Shown here piece by piece: positions 9,321 to 18,890 of a stretch of 64,000 nucleotides of DNA. The position numbers and the translations under genes were made by a program. The notes beneath the pieces were generated by a model that worked only from the letters and a program-made list of their open reading frames with translations, searched no databases and was not told where the DNA came from. Within the stretch, counting starts at the first letter, position 1; the number at the start of each line of letters is the position of its first letter. Source of the stretch: Crocodylus rhombifer (Eukaryota > Chordata > Crocodylia > Crocodylidae); assembly GCA_038503035.1 (NCBI GenBank), contig JAVSML010024702.1, positions 310,001 to 374,000 on the forward strand, given 5' to 3'.

Positions 9321-9620
9321 CAGTGGGGACCAACGTTTTTGGTAGGTGTGCCACAAATTAGCCCTGATCCCTCCCAAAGTGACTTTGATCCCTTCCCCTG
9401 CCTGATTTGCAGCTGCACTTTCTGCTCCCACGCCTGTGCTGTGCTCCCTGCCTGATCTGCTGCTTTGCTTTCTACTCCCATTCCTGTGCTCCTTGCCCAA
9501 CCTGATGTTTTGCTTTCTGCTCCCTTCCCTATCTGCCACTGTACTCCCTGATCCCCCTGTGATCTGCTGCTTGCCACACACAAAGCTGCTCTTGCCATTT
9601 GTGGCACCTGTGATTAGAGC
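9321..9620. mobile_element. hAT MITE (CAGTGGGGNCCAAC family), copy 1
   Basis: Starts cagtggggaccaacgttttt followed by ggtaggtgtgccacaaatt; near the right end ccatttgtggcacctgtg is its inverted partner. The interior repeats 'tgctctcctgcccgatctgctg'-like phrases. The copy at 45135-45367 has the same plan, which supports the family; no target duplication was found here. Confidence 0.65.
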
Positions 9621-9671
9621 ATAGTGAAAGTTAGTGCTATCCTGATTAGGCATAATTTAGAGATGGAATAA

Positions 9672-9978
9672 ATGTTCGTGGGTGGGATCTTTTATGGGAC
9701 CAACTGCATGGTTGAAACTAGACTTAGACAAACTTTGTGGTATCACAGCACCCTTCTTTGGGTCTCTGGAATTCAAGAAGCAGGCCCAGCAGAGCTAAAC
9801 AGCAGATGGAACAAGATCTTATGTACAACTTCATGTGTAAACAAAACAGGATGTAAAAGAATTTATCAGGTAGCCAACACTTAAGCGAGATGTAGTATCA
9901 TTCAGGAGGGTTGCTATATTGGCTGTAAATTCAGAGATCTTGTAGATTTATAATGGACCTTTAAATCATTGTCTGTGT
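9672..9978 (-). mobile_element. Penelope-like element copy 1, 3' part
   Basis: On the - strand the end is the tail with caactatg-agttggtcc-ataaaagat (here gatcttttatgggaccaact on the + strand), preceded by the same sequence seen in copy 2 (11540-13130). It is interrupted by a hAT MITE at 9979-10497 and continues at 10498. It is dead: no frame survives. Confidence 0.65.
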
Positions 9979-10497
9979 CAAACTTGTCTCGCCCCATGGG
10001 CTGAATGAGTTGTGCCAGGCTTGATCTGGCCCAGAGATCCCCTGCTTCTTCCCCCGCTCCCCATGCCAGTTCCAGCATTTGTGATGCATCCTTCACTCCC
10101 ACCCCCAGCCCAGTCCAGGACTGCAGCATATGCAGCATATGTCCCAGACTGGCAGCAGGAGGGGAAAGATGATGGGACCCAGACTGGCCAGAATGGACAC
10201 CACGTACAGTGTTGTTCTGAGTTATGCACCACACATGGCATCTGGTCCAGGCAGCCTGGGATCCATGCTGTGCACAGCATCCATGCCAGCCAATCCATGC
10301 AACATGGATCTTGGACTGGCTGGGCCAGGTGCTGCATGTGGCATAGGTCCTGGAGAATGTGCCACGTGTAGTGTGGATCCTGGAAAAGGTGCCGGTTCAG
10401 TGGCGTGTGGGTCAGCTCAGACCCAGGGGCAGCACTGGGGACAAGACAAGACAGCTGCATGGGCTGGATCCAACCTGCAAGATCTTTGACACCCCTG
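9979..10497. mobile_element. hAT MITE inserted in Penelope-like copy 1
   Basis: The right end gatctttgacacccctg gives the terminal repeat CAGGGGTGTCAAA. The left side reads gtctgtgtcaaacttgtc: flank gtct joined straight to GTGTCAAAC, as if the bases between two GT-type motifs, including the terminal CAGGG, were deleted. The right flank is gtctatgt. The uninterrupted copy 2 reads aatgtctttgttcagtctctg at this place, so the target site is confirmed independently. The interior is GC-rich with no transposase. Confidence 0.7.
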
Positions 10498-10870
10498 GTC
10501 TATGTTAAGTCTCTGGTTTCTTAGTGTCTAACCAGCTAATGAATTGTTGTTCCCAGGCTCAACTTTTGAACATGTTTTGTAAATTTCCCTTGAGCACAAG
10601 AACTAAGAGGTTGGACAAGGAGTGATTATTATGTAAAAAATGTTCTTCTAGCTGTTTTCTCTTCTCTTCTTTCTGTCCTTTATCTTTTTTCTGTGATTGT
10701 TCATTCTGGTCTATAGTTTTCATTTGGTTTCGCTTTCATGTTTTCCATGAGGACATCTGATGCACTGACCACATTCTGGGATAGGCCTGAGTACGTTCCA
10801 TGGGTTCTGATGGTTTTATCGTGGGGATTTGTGGAGTGTTAATTGTTGTGGCAGTAGGGATGAGTTGACA
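10498..10870 (-). mobile_element. Penelope-like element copy 1, 5' part
   Basis: cccaggctcaacttttgaac and aaatttcccttgagcacaag match copy 2 at about 11950-12000. In the family this is the region after the GIY-YIG endonuclease (KGN-x-K-A-P ... WE-x-K). The upstream limit near 10870 is approximate; it ends within about 100 bases of the SCMH1 exon at 10967. Confidence 0.6.
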
Positions 10871-10966
10871 GGCATGGAAGCCATTGTGATTCTCAGTTGT
10901 TTGTAAGATTACTACTCCATTGTATCCTTGGGTATGTTATGGTTGCCTTCTTGCTTTTTATTGCAG

Positions 10967-11199
10967 TTGTGATCCCAAAGAGCCCATTACCTGCATCTGA
11001 AGTGAGCTCTGAGAAATCCAGCATGCACAGTAGCACAAAAAGCATTTTGGGGGGTCAGTCCGGGCAAAGGCGTCGCAAAACAGGGAAGAAGCGAGGTCGG
11101 ACACCCAAAGCTCTGATCCATCACCCCATACCTGTTCCCTCCAAGTCAGTGGAGCCTTTGAAATTCCCAAAAAAGAGGGGACCAAAGCCTGGCAGTAAG
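10967..11199 (+). CDS. SCMH1: SCMH1 coding exon: basic linker after the MBT repeats
   Basis: The exon has 233 bases. The first two complete a codon begun in the preceding exon, which is outside the window, and 77 full codons follow. It starts VIPKSPLPASE and ends KKRGPKPGSK. Acceptor is ttttattgcag and donor is aag|gtaggc, leaving phase 0. In the family this segment links the second MBT repeat to the SLED domain. It is rich in Lys, Arg, Ser and Pro and has two basic AT-hook-like clusters, KKRGRTPK and KKRGPKPG; nucleic-acid or nuclear-import roles for them are inference. Reading through the donor would add about a dozen residues and then a stop, so retention would truncate the protein before SLED and SAM. 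Penelope-like elements lie close on both sides. Confidence 0.95.
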
Positions 11200-11539
11200 G
11201 TAGGCAACAAGAGTGTCTGTCTGTCTAATCATGAGTAAATGAAGTGTGTTACATGCATGTACGTGGGGTGGAAAGTAGCTGTGCTTTGGCATTCATGTAC
11301 AGTAGATACCAGCCCTAAGGCTACTGGGGTAGGGTGTATGGCTGGGAATATCCTCTACTTTGTTTCTCAGGCCTTTAGGAAATGGGAGCACAGTAAGTAA
11401 GCTCTATCTCATACGTGTTCATGTATACTGCTGCCAGAAAGTGCCCTCTGGGGGTATGCCTTGGCCAAAGGGGCCATAGCAGCTCACTTTAGAGCCAGGT
11501 AGTCTTCAATGGGTACATACCCATACAATTTTTAACATT

Positions 11540-12079
11540 TGTATCCAATAGTAAGGATTTTTATGGGTGATATCTTTTATTGGACCAACTGCATAGTTGG
11601 GAGAGAGATAGAGACACAAGGTTTCAGGCAAGATGTACCCTTCCTCAAATCTGAGAAAAACACAGACACATCTCAAGGTAATAGAATGGATAGAACGAAG
11701 GCTTATGGAAAGCTCCACATATAAATAAAAATAGGGTAAGAGAGACATTGTTGGGTAGCTAACAAACGAGAAATTCAGTAGGAAGGGTAACCTGGTAAGT
11801 GGAAAAATAAGACCTTACAAGAGTGTCATTACCACCTGTGGAGTGCAGAGAGGTTAGCTGGGATCATGTGGATTATAAGGAGCCATAAAGTCAATGTCTT
11901 TGTTCAGTCTCTGCTTCTCAGTTTCCAGTAAGTTAGTGAATATTTGTTCCCAGGCTCATCTTTTGAAGGCGCCTTATAAATTTCCCTTGAGCATAAGAAT
12001 GTTTAGGTCAGAAAGGGAATGGTGGTTCTGTGGAAAATGTTCTCCTACAGGTGATCGTGCATCTCTGTCCCTTATCTTT

Positions 12080-12118
<39 letters not shown>

Positions 12119-13130
12119 TGATCATTCAGGTCTGGTCCTTTTCAAGTATAGGCTGTAATTGTTTGATTATCCTGCTTATCAGTTCAAGTGTGGGACAGTA
12201 ACAGACAACTATGATATGTGGTCATTTGGTTCTTTTTATTTTTGGCTCGGTACAGACATTCAACAAGCCCGAGGTAGAATCAGTCTAAGTTGCACAGTTT
12301 TCTGCAAGTGGCGTAGTTTAGATCGGTAGCAAAGAGAACGCATATTTAACTGGGAGGTGTGTGGGGAAGGGATCAAATCTTAGACTGAGTTTGTTAAACC
12401 AGTCTGTGTGCTGAACTTCTGTTCTGTTACGGATATAAACTGGTTTTGTTTGCCGAGCTTCTGTTGTGGAATGCGGGTATAGTGCAGGTTTTGGTGATGC
12501 AGTTTTCTAAAAAAAATCCTCCTCCAAGTAGCTCATGAAGAGGCTGGTACATTGCAAAGCCATCTTTGTGCCCATGGTTTGGAGGAAGTGCTGGTTGTTG
12601 AAAGTGAAGTCATTGTGGATAAGGATGAAATGAATGGTTTATGCAGTATGTGACAGCAAATATGTGTATAGCCCATGTTCTTGTAGTTATTTCAGGCAGG
12701 CATATGTGTCTTCATGGTGTGATGTTTTAGTGTATGAGTTGATGACATCCATAGTTGCAAGTATGACCTTCTTAGGGAGGTGGTTGATATTCTGGATCTT
12801 GTTGCGTTATCATTTGTGTCTTGTAGAAAACTTGCTCTTTGGGTGACAGCTGGTTTTCAGAATGGTTTCTTTGAATCCTGATAGCTCTTCAGGGAAGGTA
12901 CGACAGTTGGATCTGATGGGTTTGCCAGGGTAACCTTGTTTGTGAACTCTCAGGAGCATATAAAATGTCCTTAGAATGGGAGTGTGTGGTATTGGTGTGA
13001 GCAGGAGTATCAGTTGGTACTAGTGTAAGTTTACCTCTGTATGGTTTTGTAGAGGTACAAGTATAGTAAAACCATTGCTCTTTCAAACCTGTTTCATTCA
13101 AGGTTAACATTATTGTCATTAACTCACTTG
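11540..13130 (-). mobile_element. Penelope-like element copy 2 (RT remnant to 3' tail)
   Basis: Read on the - strand and across many stops and frameshifts, it shows the order of a Penelope-type retroelement. First KDILYAPESSQ and GYPGKPI near 12880-13010; then a block like LVTMDV-SLYT with TMDVINSYTKTSHHEDTYAC near 12690-12780; then FNNQHFLQTMGTKMA and LFMSYLEEDF near 12530-12620, the RT motif before the YxDD box. Further on is the GIY-YIG-type C-terminal extension (IYKAPSKDEPGNKY) near 11950, and finally the tail caactatgcagttggtccaa with taaaagatatcaccc. Penelope elements encode RT plus GIY-YIG endonuclease. This copy is inactive. Confidence 0.75.
12077..12118 (+). repeat. T13-G29 homopolymer junction
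   Basis: Thirteen T (12077-12089) run straight into 29 G (12090-12118). Copy 1 of the same Penelope-like element has only T's at the matching place (10684 region), so the G-run arose in this copy. A G29 run can form G-quadruplexes and is also a common place for sequencing error, so its exact length is uncertain. Confidence 0.85.
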
Positions 13131-13582
13131 CATCCCAACAGTAGCATGCAGAGGTAGAAGTTAGAGCATAACCACCAATTTAGGTTCCCAGGTGGTAACT
13201 CTCCTCTCCTCTTTTAAAACAGTTAAAAGTTATTTTTTTCCAGCCAAAGACGTATTTTAGTGGGCTGGAGGAATAGGAGGAAACCACCTCTTCCACCCAT
13301 TATATATATCCCACCTAGGCTATTGTGGTGTTCTACCCTGGAGGTTCAGGCAGGGGCTCTCATACACGGCCTTAGCATGACTATATTGTTGGTGATCAGC
13401 AGAATGGACACAAGTACATGAAATGTTACAGATGTTGAATCTTTCCCATCACCATGAAAAAAATGGCCAGGTCCAATCACAGCCCTGCCCAATGGACATG
13501 AGAAAGAGGGTATTAGGGTGGCTGGTTGGGAAGGAGGGAATGGTAAGCGAAACGGGAGACTTTTCCCTATCTCTTTCTGCAG
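13131..13582. other. Intronic sequence before the second exon
   Basis: No transposon or gene recognised; the last 30 bases hold the pyrimidine tract and acceptor of the SCMH1 exon at 13583. Confidence 0.5.
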
Positions 13583-13709
13583 AGGAAGCCTCGGACTTTG
13601 CTGAATCCAGCACCCACTTCCCCAACCACCAGCACCCCAGAACCGGACACAAGCACTGTGCCCCAGGATGCTGCCACAATCCCCAGCTCTGCTATGCAGG
13701 CCCCCACAG
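13583..13709 (+). CDS. SCMH1: SCMH1 coding exon: Pro/Thr/Ser-rich linker
   Basis: The exon has 127 bases: 42 full codons and one base of the next. The acceptor follows a pyrimidine tract (ctctttctgcag) and the donor is cag|gtaaag. The protein begins RKPRTLLNPAP, continues through TSTPEPDTSTVPQDAAT and ends SSAMQAPT. The first residues extend the basic patch of the preceding exon; the rest is low-complexity and probably unstructured. It joins the next exon so that the split codon g|tt makes the Val that opens the SLED domain (VCIYLNK). Near-identity to what I recall of mammalian SCMH1 supports strong constraint even in this linker. Confidence 0.95.
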
Positions 13710-14010
13710 GTAAAGGCTTTGGGTCACCCGCTTTCAGAGATAATATAATGAATGCATTTGTGGAGGAAACCAAAAAAACATACAGCTAACAGACCCAGCC
13801 AGATTTCCAGACAAGGTGGCAAGCGTTGTAAATACAAAACAGGAGTGACCTAAAGCAGGAGATAACTAGACAGGAAAAAGAACCAGAGGGTCCCAATCCC
13901 TTTTGTCTCATCTCAACTCCCCAGTATGGCTATATTTATTGAGCTGCACCTTCTTTTTCAAGTACACAAGCAGGCTGAAGGGAGGACTCTCAGTTGTTTG
14001 ATAGCTATTA
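13710..14010. other. Intronic sequence, nothing recognised
   Basis: Follows the donor of the SCMH1 exon ending 13709. No repeat family seen before the old CR1 begins near 14010. Confidence 0.5.
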
Positions 14011-15487
14011 ATAGACCTGTCATCCATGAATTTGTCTAGTTTATTTTTTTAACCTGGTTGTATTATCTGTCCCTGCACCCTCCTGTGGCAGTGAGTTCCA
14101 CAAGTTAACTGTATACTGCATAAAATGTACTTTCTAATATTAAACCTTTCTCTGACTAATTTCAGGGGGTGTTCCCTAGTTTTAATATTCTGGGACTTAG
14201 TGAATACCAGTTCCATGTTCACTTTGTCTGCACCCTTCATAATGTTATAGATTTCTATCATATCTCCCCTCCCCTCAACCTTCTCCTTTCCAAACTGCAA
14301 ACACTCAGCATTTTTAGTCTTTCCTGATATGGTAGCTGCTCCATACCCCTGATCATCTTGGTTGCCCTTCAGGAGACCTTTTCTAATTCTGCTACATCCC
14401 TTTTGAGACGTAGAGTCCAGAGCTGCCCACAGTATTCAAGATGTGGGTGCACTACAGATTTGTATAGTGGCATGATGATGTTTTCCATTTTGTTTTCAAT
14501 TCTCTTCATAGTGATGCCCAGCATTTTATTGTCTTTTTTTTTTTTTTGGTTGCTGCTACACACTGAGGTTATATTCTTTGTTTAAAGAACTATCTACAGT
14601 GACTCCAAGGTGGCTCGGTTAATGTAGAATCCAGCATTGGGTATATGTAGTTGAGATTATTTTTTCTCAAATGCATTACCCTGCACTTGTCAACAGTGAA
14701 GTTCGTCTGCCATTTTTTCCCCACTCACTCTGGGTGAGATCTTTCTGCAGCTATTCTCCATCAGCTTGGGATTTAACTACAGGAATAATTTAATATCATC
14801 TGCAGACTCGGAGATTTCACTGTGAACTCCCATTTCCAGGTCATTGATGAAAATGCTGAACAAAATTGGCCCTGCAGGACCCCACTTGACCTCCCTTCTT
14901 CCTGAAATGTGACATCACCTTTTAGTCCACCCTTTACTTCCTGTATTTTTAACCTGTTCTTAATCCATGAAAAAACCTTTCCTCCAGTCCCATAACAACT
15001 CCATTTTTTAAAAAACCTGGATGATGGACCTTGTTGAAAGTTTTCTGAAAGTCCAAATATATTATGTCAACCAGGCCCCGCTTCCCCCTTGTCCACAAGC
15101 CTGTTAACACCCTCAAAAAAATCAAGCAGATTGGCAAGGCAGGATTTTCCTTTACAAAAGCATGCATACCCTTCCCCAGCAGATCATGTTTGTCCATGTG
15201 ACTGCTGATTTTATTCTGTTTATAGATTCCACCAACTTGCCAGGAAAGAAACTGAGACCCAGTAGTCTGTAGTTTCTAGGGTTGCCTCTGGAGCCTTTAT
15301 GAAGATAGGTGTTATGTTGGCAACTTGCTAATCATCTGTCACAGAGGCTGTTTGTAACATAGGCTACATACTATTGCCATAGTTCTGCAATTTCACATTT
15401 GAATTTCTTCAGAAGTCTTGGGTGAATGCCTTCTGTTCTTGGTAACTTATTAGTTTAATTTATTGATTTATTTTAAATCGTCTATCC
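14010..15487 (-). pseudogene. Old CR1-type LINE, RT region and 3' end
   Basis: On the - strand the text follows CR1 ORF2 but is heavily diverged. PRTEGIHPRLLKKFKCEIAEL near 15380-15440 corresponds to the GPDxIHPRVLKEL block. DIIYLDFQKTFNKVHH near 15030-15070 is the palm motif. MYKSVVHPHLEYCGQLWTL near 14410-14470 and [16 protein letters not shown] near 14250 follow in order. Many stops. The upstream part of the same ORF2 resumes at 19766, so 4.28 kb was inserted at 15488-19765. Confidence 0.8.
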
Positions 15488-15494
15488 CAGGGGT

Positions 15495-18400
15495 CATAAA
15501 GTCATTAATTGTAAGGCTGGAAGGGACCTTGGAAAAGCATCAGGTCCAGCCTCCTGCACCAGCAAGGTGACTGTCCAGTCTCCTCTTGAAGATGTCCAGG
15601 GCAGGTGATTGCACCACCTCTGGAGAGAGCTTTTTCCACAGTCTGTACACCCTAACTGTGAAGAAATTTTTCCTAATATTGAGCCTGAAATGGTCTTCCA
15701 GGAGTTTGTGGCCATTACTCCTGGTTTTCCCCAAGGGCACCGTGGTGAACAGTTGTTCACCGAGCCCCTGATGTACTCCCCTGACATAGCAGTAAGCTGC
15801 TACCAAGTCCCCTCTCAGCCTTGTCTTTTTCAGACTGAAAAGTCCCAGGTCCCTCAGCCTTTCCTTGTATGGCTTGCCATGCAAGCCTCTAATCATACAA
15901 GTGGCCCTTCTCTGGGACTCTCTCAAGTTTTACCATGTCCTTGTTAAAGTGCAGCACCCAGAACTGGATGCAGTATTCCAGTTGGGGTCTCACCAGTGCC
16001 AAGCAGAGCAAAAGAATCAGTTGCTTGGTCTTGTTGGAGATGCATGCCACAGTATTATTTGCCCTGCTGACAACAGAGTCACAGTGCTGGCTCGTATTCA
16101 TGTTGTGGTCTATTATTAACCCCAGGTCTCTTTCATTCATGGTGCTGGTCAGGTTGACGCTGCGAAGCCTGTAGTTGTGCAGGGATTGTTCGTCCCCAGG
16201 TGAAGCACTTAGCATTTCTTGATGTTGAACTTCATCTGGTTCTGACTCACCCAACTTGCTAGCCTGTCTAGATCCGCCTGTGTCTTTAGCTTATCTTCAA
16301 GCATGACCACGCTTCCCCATAACTTGGTGTCATCTGCGAACTTGGCCAATGAGCGCTTCACCTCCTCATCCAAATCATTGATAGAGATATTGAAAAGTAC
16401 AGGACCAAGCACCTACCCATGTGGGACACTGCTGCCTACTTCTAGCCAGGATGACACATCCATTCATTAGGACTCTCTGGGTCCTGCCCCGCAGCCAGTT
16501 TCATACCCACCTAACCGTCTCACAGTTAAGCCCACTATCTTCCAATTTTCTCATAGGAACATCATGGGATATCAGATCAAAGGCTTTTTGGAAGTTAAGG
16601 TTTACAATATCCACCACTTCTCTCTTATCCAGGTGGCTAGTTACCTGATTGTAAAAGCAGATGAGGTTGGTAAGTCCTTGATGAAGCCATGCCGGCTGTC
16701 ATTCAGAATCCTATCTTCTGCAAACCTATCACACGTAGACTCCTTAATGAATTTTTCCAGGATTTTCCCTGGGATAGAAGTTAGGTTAATTGGCCTATAG
16801 TTATGCAGATCCTCCCTCCTCCCCTTCTTGAAGATGGGCACAACATTGGCTCTCTTCCCTTCCTCGGGGACCTCTCCGGAGCACCACGAGTTTCGGAACA
16901 GTTTTGCCCGGGGCTCTGCGATGATGCCGGCCAGCTCCTTCAGCACCCTCGGATGGAGTTCCTGCGGAATTATATGTGTCTAATTTTTTAATTGATCACA
17001 CACCAGTTCTATGGCTACAGTAGGAAGGCAGCCATTTCTGCCCTGCTCATGCTGTACCCTATCCTGCATGACTTTCCCCATGGCCTGGTGAAATACTGAA
17101 GCAAAATAGTCATTCAGGAGTTCAGTTTTCTTGAGTGTCAGTAACCAGCTGTCTTGAGTTGTGGACTGTTCCCACCTTCCATTGTTTGTAAGCCTCTGTC
17201 TTCTTTCTAAGGAGGACTGTGGTTTCTCTGTTTAGCCAGAAGGGCTTCCCAGCCCTTCTGCTACCTTTTCTCTGCATGAGTATGGACTTCTGTGCTTCAA
17301 GGATCACGTCCTTAAGGAGTGACCACTCTTCATGCATACCTTTTGTCTTTGGTCCCTGGTCCCTCAGCATTTGCTTTACTAGTGACCTGAGCTTGTTGAA
17401 ATTTGCATTTTTGAAGTTCAAGACTTCAACCCTTTTTGTTGATTTGTCTGCCTTGTGATGGACAGTGAACCTAATGGTTTCATTGTCACTGTTGCCCAGG
17501 CTACCTTCTATTTTTAAGTCGGTCACCAAGTTGTCTCCTTTGGCCAGGACCAAGTCTAGGAGAGCATTTCTTCTGGCTGGCCCGTGCACCCCTTGAGCCT
17601 TGAAGAGCTCTTCAATGCAGGTCAGGAAGGAACGCGACCAATCCAGCTTGGTTGAGGGTTCCTCCTAGGAGATATCCGGATAATTGAAGTCGCCCATGAT
17701 TACAATATCCTGTGCGTGCACAGCCTCTGTCAGTTCTCGGGCAAACTCCAGACCGAGTTGCTCCCCTTGATTTGGTGGCCTGTAGTATATGCCTACAGTT
17801 AAATCTCTCTCTCCACTTTTCCCCTCCGGCAGCTTGACCTAGAGGGTTTCAAGCTGCTCTTTTTTGGAGCTGATGTCAGCCTCCAGGGAGCTGTATTTCT
17901 CCTTCACATAGAAAGCTACACCTCTACCTTTCTTCCCAGCCCGGTCCCTTCTTTGCAAGGTGTAGCCTTCCATGGCTATACTCCAGTCATGTGAGTAGCC
18001 CCACCAGCTGTCTGTAATCCCTACTAAGTCATGCTGCCCACCAGAGAGCAGGAGGGCTACCTCCTCCTGCTTGTTCCCCATGCTCCTGGTATTGGTGTAC
18101 AGGCACCTGAGTCTGAGTCCTCCTGTTGAGACTCCCGGCTTCCTGTCATGCGGAGGGAGGGCGGTTCCCTCACTTCTTCAGGAGTGGTTTTCCTAGTGTC
18201 CCCGTCTACAGCGCTTTCTTGCATGTTGGTCCCCAGGCAAGCTCCAGTCAGTGTTACCCCATCCCCCAGCAAACTTACTTTAAAGCCCTATCTAGAAGAT
18301 CGGCTATCCTGGCTGAGAAAAAGGGACTTACCTCTCCGTGTGAGGTGGATACCGGCCCTTCCCAGAAGTCCTCTGTCCCTGAGGAAGCCGAAGCCCTCTT

Positions 18401-18890
18401 GGTGACACCACTGTCAGAGTCATCAGTTGACTTCCTCGATGCAGCCTTCCCTTCTCGGACCATGGCCTGCAACTGGGAGTAGAGAAGAAATGACTGCCTG
18501 GGTCCTTGACCTCTTGAGCCCAGCCCCCAGAGCCCTCTAGTCACTCATGATCCAGTCTGGATTACTTCTGGCCGTGTCATTTGCTCCCACTTGGATAAGG
18601 AGCATGGGGTAGTAATTGCAGGGCTGGACTAGCCTGGGGATCCTTGCCGCAACATCTCCTATGCAGGCCACAGAGAGCAGCAGATCTCCCTCAGTGCCCT
18701 ACAGGAGGGAGTCCCCTACCACCACCTTGCATCTCCTCTTGGGGGTGGCAGCATGCTTCTTACCTTCCTCCTTCTCCGGTATTGCCATTGGAGCCTCCAC
18801 CTGTGTGGGGAGGGGAGCATGTGGAGGGTTCAATGGTGACACTCCAGTGGGGTTGACAACCCCCCGGCATACATACCAGAGCATGACACG
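15495..18890 (-). pseudogene. Near-complete CR1 LINE: ORF1 esterase, endonuclease, RT
   Basis: Reading the - strand: ORF1 esterase about 18880-18150; endonuclease about 18085-17600, with the start SMGNKQEEVALLLSGGQHDLV (shortened by me to SMGNKQEE...DLVGITDSWW), YYRPPNQ, and GDFNYPDISWE near 17665; a linker to 17120 (RVEVLNFKNANFNKLRSL); and RT 16950-15540 with NVVPIFKKGRRED, the intact catalytic FADDTKLWG near 16320, and MRESQRRATCMIRG. The 3' UTR ends at about 15495 (cataaagtcattaattgtaa on the + strand). About 3.4 kb of an expected 4.5 kb. Stops and frameshifts cut it into at least seven frames, so it is inactive. Confidence 0.88.
18270..18760 (-). pseudogene. CR1 ORF1 SGNH/GDSL esterase-like domain
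   Basis: On the - strand KRRCKVVVGDSLL is block I of the SGNH/GDSL hydrolase fold with its Ser. About 45 residues on comes MLLIQVGANDTAR, the N-containing block, and near 18340 RAGIHLTRRGKSLF, the place of the usual DGxHLT block with the catalytic His; the Asp partner has become Ala. A stop follows GDSLL. CR1-clade LINEs carry this esterase in ORF1 (known for the clade); its substrate in retrotransposition is unclear. This copy keeps Ser, Asn and His but is broken by stops. Confidence 0.8.

Noticed and set aside
1..10966. Upstream MBT-repeat exons of SCMH1
   Set aside because: I looked for frames with MBT text (for example FDxWCRFDSRD) and saw none; these exons are presumably before the window.
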